Assembly: GCF_014200435.1 (NCBI RefSeq)
Contig: NZ_JACHBR010000003.1
Span: 310,001 to 374,000 of the forward strand
DNA: 64,000 nucleotides
Origin: Sphaerisporangium krabiense
GTDB lineage: Bacteria; Actinomycetota; Actinomycetes; Streptosporangiales; Streptosporangiaceae
Direction of reading: 5' to 3'
Shown here: one piece after another, positions 26,172 through 34,431 of the stretch
Layout: each line of letters starts with the position of its first letter
Numbering within the stretch: position 1 is the stretch's first letter
Position numbers and translations under genes: made by a program
Notes under the pieces: model-generated
What the model was told of the DNA's origin: nothing
Seen by the model: the letters and a program-made list of their open reading frames with translations, nothing else
Databases searched by the model: none

Positions 26172-26423
26172 ATGCGATTCACATTCACCGCCATGGGAAG
26201 GTCGATGCGAGAAGGCGTGTCGGCCGGCATCGCGCGTGCGGCGTTGATCGCAGCCGCCGCGGCCGCGATCGGTGGTCTTCTCGGTACCGAGTGCCTCAGC
26301 CGGTAAGGCCTCAGCCCCTGAGCGCATGCACCACCCAGCCGCACAAGCGACGCCCACCGCACCTGGGTGACGGTCGAGTGGGGATCGAACCTCTGCATCT
26401 GGACGCACTACGTAGCAGTCTGA
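26172..26423 (+). pseudogene. Probable remnant of a small exported protein
   Basis: From ATG 26172 (after AGAAGAGTTTC) the frame gives MRFTFTAMGRSMREGVSAGI and an Ala-rich hydrophobic stretch that looks like a signal peptide, then stops at 26306. In the next frame the same region reads VVFSVPSASAGKASAPE, which would supply an AxA cleavage site. In a third frame SDAHRTWVTVEWGSNLC continues to IWTHYVAV and a stop at 26421-26423. Joining these with two frameshifts would give a plausible secreted mini-protein of about 80 residues. Either the gene is broken or the pattern is chance, so confidence is low. Its 3' end overlaps the end of the convergent LAL gene. Confidence 0.3.
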
Positions 26424-29068
26424 TCAAATCGGCCCCCGTCACCTGAACCTGTCCCGGTCCAAGGGCCGGCCTGGTGCGGGCTGAGGGTGTTCAGCCTGCG
26501 GGCCAGGCCGGTCCGGTCGCTGACTCCGAGCTTGTGGTAGACGCGGTTCAGATGGCTGGAGACCGTCCGTATGGAGATGACCCGCCGGCCGGCGATCTGG
26601 CGGTTGGTCAGCCCCGCGGCGGCCAACCGGGCGATCTCCCATTCGCTCGCGGTCAGCCGGGGAGCGGACAGGTGCGCCAGGGCGGGCGTGTGCGCGCCTT
26701 GGCAGCGGCTCGCGAGGTCATAGGCGCGTCCCGCCAAGGCCCGCGCGTGACGCTCGCGTCCCTCGGCGGCGTGGGCGAGGCTCGCCTGGGCGGCGGCCTC
26801 GGCGGCATAGAGGATCATTCCGAGCCTCTCGAAGTCCGCGGAAACCTCCTCCAGCGCCTTGCCGGTACGGGCCGCGGCGTGCCTGGCGCAGAGCACGACC
26901 AGTTCACCCTCGACCAGATCGGCGAGACCGGCGAGCCGGCCGGCGACCCGCGTGGCCGCGCCCAGCCGCACCACATCGTGCAACGCGAAAACCTGCCAGC
27001 TGTGCAGACCGTGCCGTTCGGCGTCGTCGGCGGCGGCCAGCGCACGCGCGATGGCGCCCTGCGTGTCTCCCGCGAGCGCCGTCATCCATGTCCGCGCCAG
27101 CGGCAGCAAGAAGCCCACCCCTGTGAACGAGAGGAGCGGCGCCGACTCCTCGTCGCCGGGGAACACCCTCCGGGCAGCCTCCAGATCGCCCGCCAAGGCC
27201 GCCACGATCGCGAACTCGCCCCGGCAGGGGGCCGTGGTCACCAGCGGGATCGAGTCCCAGCATTCGGCGCTGTCGCCGCACCACCGCAGCGCGTCCTGGA
27301 CCTGGCCGCGGAGCCGATGAACCATACCGAGGACTCCGCTGGAGGTCGCCCGGGGGCCCGGCCGCGGGCCATCGAGCGCCAGCCGTTCGGTGGCGACGGC
27401 CTCGGCGGCGTCGAGGGAACCGGCGAACAGATGGGCCAGGCAGATCGCGTCCTCCAGGACATGCTCGACGAACGGCGTCTTCTCCCGCCAGGTCTCACTA
27501 CCGGAGAGCGTGCCGGCCGCCAGGGCCAGCCCCTCCCCCAGCCGCCCCCGCAGGACCAGGATCCACGCCGAGAGCGCGTTCATCATGCCGGTGAGCCAGG
27601 TCTCCAGCTCCCCCAGCTCGCGTGCCCGGTCGAGGTCCTGCTCGGCCTCCCGCAGCCGCCCGGCGTACATGTGGAACCCGGCCCTCATCGACAAGATGTG
27701 CTGCAGCAGGGCGGGAACGGTGGTCGCCCCCTCCGCGACCGCCAGCACCTGGAAGGCTTCGGCTTCCCGGCCCAGGCCGAAGATCAGGTTCCAGGCGCGT
27801 ACGACGTGGTGCGCGACCAGCTCTTCGTCGGAGGCGATCAGCTCCCGCGTACGGACCAGCACCGCCTCGGCCTCCCGGCCCTGGCCGGTGAAGAGCAGCA
27901 GCGATCCCAGCGTCGCCGCCACGGTGGCGCCGCCACCGGCGTCCAGGGCGGCGCGGCCGAGCCGGATCGCCAGATCCAGGTCCCACGCCGCCCACGCGGC
28001 CTGGCATGCCTGTATCAGGAGGGCGGGGTCGGCCGCCCGCTCGCCGTCGAGCTGCCAGACCGCCACCCGGACGAGGTCGCCGCGACGCCGCATCCCGGCC
28101 GCCTGTACGGCCTGGGCGAGCCGGCGTACCAGGGAGCGGGTCCGGAAGGGTCCCATCGCGCTGCGAACCGCGTCGCCGTAGAGCGGATGCGCGAGCCGAG
28201 CCACGAGCCGGTCCTCCTGCCAGCCGGTGGTGATGAACTGCCCGGCCTCGGCCCGGTCGACGGCCGGGCGAGGCACCAGGCCCGACAGGATGTCGGCGTC
28301 CAGCGGCTCGCCGAGGGCGACGAACTCCAGCACTTCGCGCTCGGCGTCGCCGACACCGCCGAGCCGGGCCTCGATCAGCTCCCTGAGCCGGGAGGAGACG
28401 CGCAGTTCGCCCTGCCACTGCCAGACTCCCTGAGGTGACCTGCGCAGGCATCCCTGCTCCTGCCCGGCCAGCACGAGCTCGCGCAGGAACAGAATGTTGC
28501 CCAGGGCGGCCGCGTGCAGGCGTCGCGCGGTCCATAGGGCGACCTGCCCGCCCAGGGCCCGCGACAGCAGCAGACGTGTCTCCTCCGCCGACAGGGGGGC
28601 GAGTTCCAGCCGGGGTATCAGGTCGTTCTTCCACAGTGCCATGATCGAGTCGGGTGAGGGCTCGCCGCTGCGGACGGTGACCACCGCCGTCGCCCGGCCG
28701 TGCACGACCAGGTGGTGTACCAGGGCGGCCGAGGTCGCGTCCAGCAGGTGGGCGTCGTCGACGTGCAGCAGCGTGGGGGACGGCGCGACGGCGTCGGCGG
28801 CCCAGCGCAACAGGTTGCCCCATCCCCCGACGGGAAACCGGGCGGGGAGCATGTGGGCGTACGCGCCGAGCGGGATGGCGGCCCCGGCGTTGGTCCCGAA
28901 CACCTGGACGACGGGACGACCGGCGATGCCGTCGAGCGCTTCGGTGACCAAACGGGTCTTCCCCACTCCCGCCGGCCCGGCGACCACGAGCCCGTTACCC
29001 CGGAGGCTCGCCGAGCGTACCCGGCCCAGCTCCGATGCCCGCGCGACGAACGGCCATAAGCCTCGCAT
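26408..29068 (-). CDS. Large ATP-binding LuxR-type regulator (LAL/MalT-like)
   Basis: An 886-residue STAND-class regulator. Residues 1-250 hold an AAA-type ATPase with Walker A GPAGVGKT (about 30-37) and Walker B TLLHVDDAHLLD. About 500 residues of TPR-like helical repeats follow. The last 65 residues are a LuxR helix-turn-helix (LTASEWEIARLAAAGLTN, RVISIRTVSSHLNRVYHKLG). LAL proteins bind an inducer and ATP, oligomerise and activate transcription, often of secondary-metabolite or sugar genes. No adjacent gene runs from a shared promoter, so the target is unknown. ATG 29068 is where the domain begins; sequence upstream lacks coding character. No clear Shine-Dalgarno site precedes it. Confidence 0.92.
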   Translation of the reverse strand: MRGLWPFVARASELGRVRSASLRGNGLVVAGPAGVGKTRLVTEALDGIAGRPVVQVFGTNAGAAIPLGAYAHMLPARFPVGGWGNLLRWAADAVAPSPTLLHVDDAHLLDATSAALVHHLVVHGRATAVVTVRSGEPSPDSIMALWKNDLIPRLELAPLSAEETRLLLSRALGGQVALWTARRLHAAALGNILFLRELVLAGQEQGCLRRSPQGVWQWQGELRVSSRLRELIEARLGGVGDAEREVLEFVALGEPLDADILSGLVPRPAVDRAEAGQFITTGWQEDRLVARLAHPLYGDAVRSAMGPFRTRSLVRRLAQAVQAAGMRRRGDLVRVAVWQLDGERAADPALLIQACQAAWAAWDLDLAIRLGRAALDAGGGATVAATLGSLLLFTGQGREAEAVLVRTRELIASDEELVAHHVVRAWNLIFGLGREAEAFQVLAVAEGATTVPALLQHILSMRAGFHMYAGRLREAEQDLDRARELGELETWLTGMMNALSAWILVLRGRLGEGLALAAGTLSGSETWREKTPFVEHVLEDAICLAHLFAGSLDAAEAVATERLALDGPRPGPRATSSGVLGMVHRLRGQVQDALRWCGDSAECWDSIPLVTTAPCRGEFAIVAALAGDLEAARRVFPGDEESAPLLSFTGVGFLLPLARTWMTALAGDTQGAIARALAAADDAERHGLHSWQVFALHDVVRLGAATRVAGRLAGLADLVEGELVVLCARHAAARTGKALEEVSADFERLGMILYAAEAAAQASLAHAAEGRERHARALAGRAYDLASRCQGAHTPALAHLSAPRLTASEWEIARLAAAGLTNRQIAGRRVISIRTVSSHLNRVYHKLGVSDRTGLARRLNTLSPHQAGPWTGTGSGDGGRFDQTAT

Positions 29069-29604
29069 AACAGTAAGGTACGGACAGTTCGGCAAACGGT
29101 CGATATCCGGTGAACAACCACGATGTGCTGTTCGGCCCCACCCACCTGTCGGCCTGAGTTCTCCGCGACGGCCGTCGCGGGGAATGGCGGGGATCCGGAC
29201 GAAACCCGCTTTCGAGCCAGGAAGACCGGTGGATTCCCTGCCCTCCGGATCAGCGGGTATGCAGGGTAGCACCCGGACCGAATTGGTATTACGTGCCCCG
29301 TAATTCTGCGGCGAGTTTTGGAATGTACGGTTGCGCGGTGGTGCGCAGCCGTAAGACCTGTCCGACGATGTGCGGGAACCGAGGGCCCATGTGATGATCT
29401 ACGAGATAGCCCGGCGGGAATTTGCGTAGGGGGTACCGATGCCGCCCCTCTTCCCGCCCTGAATCGTGGACGCGTGAGCACCGGGCGTAATTCACGAACG
29501 CGGACCAGGAGCGTCAAAGGAGAAGGGCGCCCGAAACGTGAGCAGAGTCCCTGACTCGCCTTCCCGGATCGGTCGCCTGGCTCATCCACCACGCAGAGGT
29601 GGGT
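29069..29604. other. 536-bp intergenic region between two divergent regulator genes
   Basis: The promoter region of the LAL gene and of the short LysR gene. It has lower GC than the genes and one 68-codon minus-strand frame (29289-29495) containing YLVDHHMGPRFPHIVGQVLR, which looks protein-like but matches nothing I know. No clear operator or RNA gene is seen. Confidence 0.4.
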
Positions 29605-29910
29605 ATGGATCTGGATCTCGGTTTGGTCGCCGACTTCCTGGTTCTCGTACAGGAGCGGCACTATGGGCGTGCGGCCGTGCGGCTGCACCTGACCTCGTCG
29701 GCGTTGACCAAGCGCGTCCGGCGTCTGGAACGACAACTCGGAGTCGCCCTCGTCGAGCGCGATCCTGCGGGTGTGCTCGCCGTGACCTCCGCGGGCCGGC
29801 GGTTCGCGGCCGCGGCCGTGCCCCTGATCGCCCAGGCCGGCGCCGCCCGCGACAGTGCCCGCGCCGCACCCGCCCGGTACGCCGCGGATCGGCGTCCCCG
29901 GTGCTCATGA
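29605..29910 (+). CDS. LysR-type DNA-binding domain, short or truncated
   Basis: A 101-residue protein that contains only a LysR winged helix: LVADFLVLVQERHYGRAAVR, LHLTSSALTKRVRRLERQLG and VALVERDPAGVLAVTSAGRR. A full LysR regulator has about 300 residues, so the co-inducer domain is missing. The frame ends a few residues past the linker helix. It could be a truncated gene cut at the terminator hairpin that follows, or one of the short stand-alone LysR-like proteins seen in actinomycetes. ATG 29605 has AGAGG ten bases upstream. Confidence 0.65.
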   Translation: MDLDLGLVADFLVLVQERHYGRAAVRLHLTSSALTKRVRRLERQLGVALVERDPAGVLAVTSAGRRFAAAAVPLIAQAGAARDSARAAPARYAADRRPRCS

Positions 29911-29917
29911 CGAAAAG

Positions 29918-29957
29918 CCCCGGCCCCTGGGCCGCTCCTAAGCGCCAGGGGCCGGGG
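29918..29957. terminator. Bidirectional terminator hairpin between the short LysR gene and LPMO
   Basis: A perfect 13-bp stem CCCCGGCCCCTGG / CCAGGGGCCGGGG with a 14-base loop, located 7 bp after one stop and 16 bp before the other convergent stop. Confidence 0.85.
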
Positions 29958-29973
29958 GGTCAGTGGAAACCGA

Positions 29974-30732
29974 TCAGACGCGGGCCCAGAGCGCCGGGAC
30001 GTTCGGCGGCTCCCAGCCGGGCAGGGCGGTGTGCGGCTGCAGGCACCGGTAGGTGGCGCCGTTGTAGGTGACCTGCGAACCCACGGTGTAGGCGGTGCCC
30101 GCCGTCCACGGACCGGTGGGGACGACCGTCGGGGTCGGGGTCGGCGTCCGGGTCGGGGTGGGCGTGGGGGTCACGGTCGGCGTGATGGTCGGCGTGGGGG
30201 TGGGGGTCGGGTCGCCGCCACCGGGGCCGACCTGCAGGTCGACGCAGTTGTAGAACGCCATCGCCGTGTCGGCGATGTTCCAGATGGCCAGCAGCTTGAT
30301 GCGGCCGGTCCTGCCGCCCAGGCTCACCGTGTGCGAGACGGTCGAGCCGGGCAGCCTGCCCTTGTCGTCGAAGACCGCGATCCGGGTGCCGCCGACGTAG
30401 TACTCCCAGGTGCTGGTGGCGTGCCGGGCCTCGATCGTCCACTGGAAGTTGACGGTGTCGGAGACCTTGGCCACCGGCCACGCCTTGCTGTCGTCGTCCA
30501 GGGGCGCCCAGCGCCCGTCGCCGCCGCTGCAGTTCTTCAGGCCCTTGGGACCCTCGACGCTGGCCGGCTCCCAGATGATCTGGCCGCAGTTGGAGACCTT
30601 GCCCTGGGCGCAGTTCGCCTGCCGGCTGGGGGGCGAGACGATGTAGCCGTGCGCGGAGGCCGGCGTCGCCACGAACACCACGCTGGCCGCGGCGATGGCC
30701 GCCGAGGACAGCAACGTGACTACTCTTCGCAT
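29974..30732 (-). CDS. Secreted AA10 lytic polysaccharide monooxygenase with CBM5/12
   Basis: A 252-residue copper enzyme. The signal peptide (1-27) ends PASA, so the mature protein starts at His28 (HGYIVSPPSRQANC), which forms the histidine brace with His104 (EARHATSTW). Phe160 takes the axial position (AMAFYNCVDLQV). The catalytic domain ends near 168, then comes a Pro/Thr repeat linker (175-206) and a CBM5/12 at 208-252 (WTAGTAY, TYNGATYRC, GWEPPNVPALW). AA10 enzymes cleave crystalline chitin or cellulose oxidatively; the chitin-type module favours chitin. ATG 30732 is preceded by GAAGGAAG and, at 39 bp, by a copy of the palindrome found before the chitinase gene. It should work together with that chitinase. 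Confidence 0.96.
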   Translation of the reverse strand: MRRVVTLLSSAAIAAASVVFVATPASAHGYIVSPPSRQANCAQGKVSNCGQIIWEPASVEGPKGLKNCSGGDGRWAPLDDDSKAWPVAKVSDTVNFQWTIEARHATSTWEYYVGGTRIAVFDDKGRLPGSTVSHTVSLGGRTGRIKLLAIWNIADTAMAFYNCVDLQVGPGGGDPTPTPTPTITPTVTPTPTPTRTPTPTPTVVPTGPWTAGTAYTVGSQVTYNGATYRCLQPHTALPGWEPPNVPALWARV

Positions 30733-30770
30733 GTCGCGCTTCCTTCACTGGGGGGTGATAAGCCTAATAT

Positions 30771-30787
30771 AAAAGAAAGTTTCCTAA
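30771..30787 (-). promoter_or_regulatory. Palindrome copy upstream of the LPMO gene
   Basis: On the plus strand it reads AAAAGAAAGTTTCCTAA. The right arm TTTCCTAA is intact; the left arm matches its mirror at 5 of 8 positions. It lies 39-55 bp upstream of the LPMO start, where a repressor would cover the promoter. Related copies are at 10448 and 57405. Confidence 0.65.
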
Positions 30788-30946
30788 CAGTGAAGGCCGT
30801 AGTCAGCGTGTCGTCATCACGCTTGACTACGAAACCGCATGTCGCAGCGGTGACAGCACGATCTCGACAAAAGTTTCCGGACCCGGCGTCGGACGCGGGT
30901 CACCCCAGGCGCCCCAACGCGGGGCCCGGAGCGACCCGCCGGCGCC

Positions 30947-32158
30947 TCAGGCCCTGGTGAAGATCAGCGACGCGTTGTGGCCGCCGAAGCCGAACGCGTT
31001 CGCCAGCGCCGCGTCCCAGCGGCCACGGCGCGGCTCCCCGCCGACCAGGTCCAGCTTGACCTCCGGGTCCGGCTCCTCCAGGTTCCGGATCGCCGGGATC
31101 ACCCCGTCACGCAGGGCCAGCACCGCCGCCATCGCGCCGAGCGCCCCCGCCGCCCCGCACAGGTGCCCCACCATCGACTTCACCGCCGTCACCGCCGCGT
31201 GCGTGCCGATCGTCTCGGCGATCGAACGCGCCTCCGTGACATCCCCGATCGGCGTCGAAGTGGCGTGCGCGCTCACGTGCCCCACGTCCAGCGCCGCCAG
31301 CCCCGCCGAGGCCAGCGCCAGCCGGATCGCCCGCGCCTGACCCGCCACATCCGCCGCGGTGATGTGATGGGCGTCCGAGCTGGTGCCCGCCCCCGCGAGC
31401 CGCGCGTGCGCCCCCGCACCACGCGCCGCCGCGAACTCCTCACGCTCCAGCACCATGACGGCCGCCCCCTCCCCCAGCACGAACCCGTCCCGCCCGGCGT
31501 CGAAAGGACGCGAGGCCTCCCGCGGGGACTCGTTGCGCGTGGACAGCGCCCTGGCCTGCCCGAACCCCGCCATGGTCAGCGGGTGCAGGCACGCCTCCGC
31601 TCCCCCGGCCACCACCACGTCCGCCCTGCCGAGCCGGATCAGGTCCAGCCCCATCGCGATCGCCTCGGCCCCCGAGGCGCACGCGCTCACCGGCGTGTGC
31701 GCCCCGGCCCTGGCCCCGAGCTCCATGCTCACCACCGCCGCCGGCCCGTTCGGCATCAACATGGGCACCGTGTACGGCGACACCTTCCGCGCCCCGGACG
31801 CCTCCATCAGGTCGTCCTGCGCCAGCGTGGTCAGCACCCCGCCGACCCCCGTGCCGATCACCACGGCCAGCCGCTCGGGCTCGACCTCCGGCGCGCCCGC
31901 GGCCGCCCACGCCTCCCGCGCCGCGACCACGGCGGCCTGCTGGCAGCGGTCCAGCCGCCGCGCGCTCACCCGGCCGAGCACCTCGGCCGGGTCGACCCGC
32001 ATGCGCCCGGCGATCCGCACCGGCAGCTCGCGCGCCCACTCCTCCTCCACCGCCACCACGCCCGACCGTCCCGCCAGCATGCCCTCCCAGGTGGAGGCCA
32101 CGTCCCCGCCCAGCGGCGTGGTCGCCCCCATCCCGGTGACCGAGGCGCCCGCGTTCAT
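30947..32158 (-). CDS. Beta-ketoacyl-ACP synthase II-type (FabF-like) enzyme, stand-alone
   Basis: A 403-residue thiolase-fold condensing enzyme. Active-site residues are Cys160 (VSACASGAEA), His298 (SAHATSTPIGD) and His332 (VKSMVGHLCGAAG), the complete Cys-His-His set for decarboxylative condensation. It should elongate an acyl-ACP with malonyl-ACP. No acyl carrier protein, ketoreductase or malonyl transferase gene is nearby, so it is not part of a visible fatty-acid or polyketide operon. ATG 32158 follows GGGGAGACGGGT closely. Upstream at 32367 is a TTTACATTGTAGAT palindrome, and the LysR gene precedes it on the same strand. Confidence 0.92.
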   Translation of the reverse strand: MNAGASVTGMGATTPLGGDVASTWEGMLAGRSGVVAVEEEWARELPVRIAGRMRVDPAEVLGRVSARRLDRCQQAAVVAAREAWAAAGAPEVEPERLAVVIGTGVGGVLTTLAQDDLMEASGARKVSPYTVPMLMPNGPAAVVSMELGARAGAHTPVSACASGAEAIAMGLDLIRLGRADVVVAGGAEACLHPLTMAGFGQARALSTRNESPREASRPFDAGRDGFVLGEGAAVMVLEREEFAAARGAGAHARLAGAGTSSDAHHITAADVAGQARAIRLALASAGLAALDVGHVSAHATSTPIGDVTEARSIAETIGTHAAVTAVKSMVGHLCGAAGALGAMAAVLALRDGVIPAIRNLEEPDPEVKLDLVGGEPRRGRWDAALANAFGFGGHNASLIFTRA

Positions 32159-32366
32159 ACCCGTCTCCCCTCGACGACCCTGCGTCCCGGATGAACCAGG
32201 ACATCCAGCGTCAACGCTGCCAGCGCACGCCCGGCCAAGCACCTGACGTGATCGACGAAAAACCGGACGGAGATTTGTTGTCGGCCCCGCGAGCGCCGCG
32301 GCGATGCTCTCGTCCTTGGAGCTGAAGGGTGTCATCGGTTGCTGGTAGAACAACCAACCCAGTGTC

Positions 32367-32380
32367 TTTACATTGTAGAT
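32367..32380. promoter_or_regulatory. TTTACATTGTAGAT palindrome, copy 2
   Basis: Lies 16 bp after the LysR stop and 209 bp before the ketosynthase start, so it could belong to the promoter of the ketosynthase gene. Core TACA-T-TGTA. Confidence 0.5.
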
Positions 32381-32395
32381 TCGCTACATCCGACG

Positions 32396-33364
32396 TCAGG
32401 ACGGAGAGCGGAACGCGTCGCGGATCGTGTCACGGAGCCAGCGCTGTGCCGGGTCGGCGTCGAGGCGTGCGTGCCAGAGCAGGCGTACGTCCACTTCCGG
32501 CAGGTCCGCGGGGACGGGGAACCAGCGGACCCCGAGGGCCTGGCCGTACTGCTCGGCGAGGCGTTGCGGGACGAGCCCGATGTAAGGGGTGGACGCCACC
32601 AGGAGCGCGGCGACGGCGAAGGTGGGGACGACGGCCGCGACGTGGCGTCGCAGACCCGCGGCTTCGAGCGCGTCGTCGAGTGGTCCTCGGGCACGGCCAC
32701 GGCGCGAGGCCGAGACGTGCGGATACCGGCACAGCTGCGCCAGCGTCGGCCGGCGGTGACGGCCGAGGGGGCTGTCGGCGCGGACGACGCCGACCATGCG
32801 TTCGCGGTACAGCACGGCCGTCCGGATGTCGGGAGCGGCGGCGTCGCCGGCGCCGATGTCCAGATCGACCGAACCGTCGCGGAGCGCCTCGACGCTCTCA
32901 GTGCCCTCGGTGACGAAACGCAGCGTCACGCCCGGGGCGTCCGCGGCCGTGGCTTCGACCGCCGCCGAGGCCAGGGTCGCGGCCACGCCGTCGTTGATGC
33001 GGATCGTGAAGGTGTGCGTGAGGTCGGCGATCGTGACCTCACGGTCGGCGCTGATCAGCGCCGACGCCTCCTGGAGCAGTGAACGGACCCGGGGCGCGGT
33101 CCGAAGCGCGAACGGGGTGGGCGCCATCTGACGACCGGCGCGCACCAGGATCGGGTCGCCCATCGCCCGCCGCAACCGGCCGAGCGCCCGGCTGGTCGCG
33201 GGGATGGACAGGTGAAGGCGCTCGGCCGCCGCCGTGACGCTGCCGTCCTGGAGCAGCGCGTCGAACACCCGCAGCAGGTTCAGGTTCGCGAGATCGCGGA
33301 GGGGATCGGGCGCACGCTCGGGCTGCCGGTCGTGTCGGTCGCGCCCGGGAACGCCGTCGGACAC
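32396..33364 (-). CDS. LysR-family regulator with a rebuilt N-terminus
   Basis: About 322 residues from GTG 33364. The winged helix (LANLNLLRVFDALLQDGSVT, LSIPATSRALGRLRRAMG) and the periplasmic-binding-like effector domain (FTIRINDGVAATLASAAVEA, GSVDLDIGAGDAAAPDIRTA, GLVPQRLAEQYG) are complete. However, the first 22 or so residues (MSDGVPGRDRHDRQPERAPD) are read antisense through an epimerase remnant encoded on the other strand. No start codon exists nearer to the usual LysR start. The original 5' end and promoter seem to have been lost in a deletion that joined this gene to the remnant. It may still be translated from the GTG, but its promoter would be new. Confidence 0.8.
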   Translation of the reverse strand: MSDGVPGRDRHDRQPERAPDPLRDLANLNLLRVFDALLQDGSVTAAAERLHLSIPATSRALGRLRRAMGDPILVRAGRQMAPTPFALRTAPRVRSLLQEASALISADREVTIADLTHTFTIRINDGVAATLASAAVEATAADAPGVTLRFVTEGTESVEALRDGSVDLDIGAGDAAAPDIRTAVLYRERMVGVVRADSPLGRHRRPTLAQLCRYPHVSASRRGRARGPLDDALEAAGLRRHVAAVVPTFAVAALLVASTPYIGLVPQRLAEQYGQALGVRWFPVPADLPEVDVRLLWHARLDADPAQRWLRDTIRDAFRSPS

Positions 33365-33499
33365 TTCGGATTCGTCGGCCGGTTCTTCGGGATGGACATG
33401 TCCGCCTCCAGCGCGCGCACCCGCGACCTGCTGTCCTGGACCCCCGCCGGGCCGACCCTGATCGAGGACATCGAGGCCGGCGCGTACGCCGAAGCCTGA
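33284..33499 (+). pseudogene. 3' remnant of an NAD-dependent epimerase/SDR gene
   Basis: VREIAEGIGRTLGLPVVSVA, GHFGFVGRFFGMDMSASSAR and LLSWTPAGPTLIEDIEAGAY form the last 71 residues of an extended-SDR epimerase (typical endings are SSALTRERLGWTPTGPGL). The Rossmann domain is missing; upstream of 33284 the sequence becomes antisense LysR gene. Codon bias remains good, so the deletion is recent. Darcynin follows 24 bp downstream, as in loci where LysR faces an SDR-darcynin pair. Confidence 0.75.
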
Positions 33500-33523
33500 G
33501 CCCAGACAACATAGGGAGATGCC

Positions 33524-33886
33524 ATGCCCACGGAGTCACCCGAAGCCGGCTTGACGGCGTTCATGCTGGTGAAGACCACACCCGAGTGGCTCGGCCTGTC
33601 GGTCGAGCAACGGGTGGACGTCTTCAGGACCGAGATCGTCCCCGCGATCACGAGCAAGGTCAGGGACGTCCGGTCGCGGTTCTACGACACCGAGTTCTAC
33701 TCGGCACGCGTGACCGACGTCTGGGTGTGGGAGGCACGCGACCACCAGGCGTACCGGCTCCTGATCGAGGCGCTGCGCGACACCTCCTTCTGGGATCGGT
33801 ACTTCGAGGTCGTCGACCTCCTGGTCGGCGTGGAGAACGCCTACGCCAGGAACGGGCTGGACGACCTCGCCACCATCGAGGCGTGA
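33524..33886 (+). CDS. Darcynin-family protein
   Basis: A 120-residue protein: [20 protein letters not shown] at the start, [20 protein letters not shown] in the middle and [20 protein letters not shown] near the end, the pattern of the darcynin family of ferredoxin-like-fold proteins. Its function is not established; family members are encoded near short-chain dehydrogenases and LysR regulators. The ribosome site AGGGAGATGCC precedes ATG 33524. Its former promoter probably lay upstream of the deleted epimerase gene, so expression may be altered. Confidence 0.85.
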   Translation: MPTESPEAGLTAFMLVKTTPEWLGLSVEQRVDVFRTEIVPAITSKVRDVRSRFYDTEFYSARVTDVWVWEARDHQAYRLLIEALRDTSFWDRYFEVVDLLVGVENAYARNGLDDLATIEA

Positions 33887-33890
33887 GCGG

Positions 33891-34385
33891 TCAGCGTCCG
33901 GTCGTCCCGTCGATCAGTTCGCGGAGGATGTCCGCGTGGCCCGCGTGGCGGCCGGTCTCCTCGATCATGTGGGTGAGCGCCCAGCGGACGCTGGGCGCGG
34001 GGCGGCCCTGCCGCGGTCGCGGGACCGGTGCGCCGAGATCGGCGCACCGGTCGAGCAGGTCGTTCGCGCGTTCGACCGTCTCGCGGTAGCGGGCGACGAC
34101 ATCCTTGACGCCGTCCGCCGGGGCGGCCCGGAACGTCGCCTGCCAGTCGGTGACCTCCTCCCCCAGGAAGATCGCGCGTTCGACCCAGGTCAGGTGGTTG
34201 AGCAGGCCGAGCAGGTTCGTGCCCGACGGCACGGCGGCCGTTCGCACCTGTGGTTCGGGGGCGCCGTCGACCTTCGCGGCGACCGAGGCCCGGAGGTAGT
34301 CGAGGAAGCCGCGCAGGACCTCGGCCTCGCCGCTCCCGGTGCGGGGCGGCGGGGTGTCGCGGCGGCGGCGCGCGGGGTCGGACAT
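33891..34385 (-). CDS. DinB-fold protein (DUF664 type)
   Basis: A 164-residue four-helix-bundle protein. The three metal-binding His expected in the DinB/YfiT fold appear as LLNHLTWVERA, WALTHMIEETGRHAGHADIL. Family members include thiol-dependent S-transferases that use mycothiol or bacillithiol, and many of unknown role. The start is near ATG 34385 with AAGGAGACC upstream. It is 46 bp downstream of the methyltransferase gene on the same strand and is probably co-transcribed. Confidence 0.88.
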   Translation of the reverse strand: MSDPARRRRDTPPPRTGSGEAEVLRGFLDYLRASVAAKVDGAPEPQVRTAAVPSGTNLLGLLNHLTWVERAIFLGEEVTDWQATFRAAPADGVKDVVARYRETVERANDLLDRCADLGAPVPRPRQGRPAPSVRWALTHMIEETGRHAGHADILRELIDGTTGR

Positions 34386-34431
34386 GGTGGTCTCCTTCCT
34401 TCGTGGGGTGGGGACGGCGCTGTTCGCCGTG

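Noticed and set aside
29289-29495. Minus-strand frame of 68 codons containing YLVDHHMGPRFPHIVGQVLR
   Set aside because: It looks protein-like but there is no ribosome site, no clear codon bias and no family that I recognise. Mentioned only in the spacer note.
30860-30885. ACAAAAGTTTCCGG as a fourth chitin-regulon palindrome
   Set aside because: Only one arm resembles the motif and the other is not symmetric; it lies further upstream of the LPMO gene than the better copy.
30947-32158. A polyketide or fatty-acid biosynthetic cluster around the ketosynthase gene
   Set aside because: No acyl carrier protein, reductase, acyltransferase or chain-length-factor gene is near; the ketosynthase is alone.
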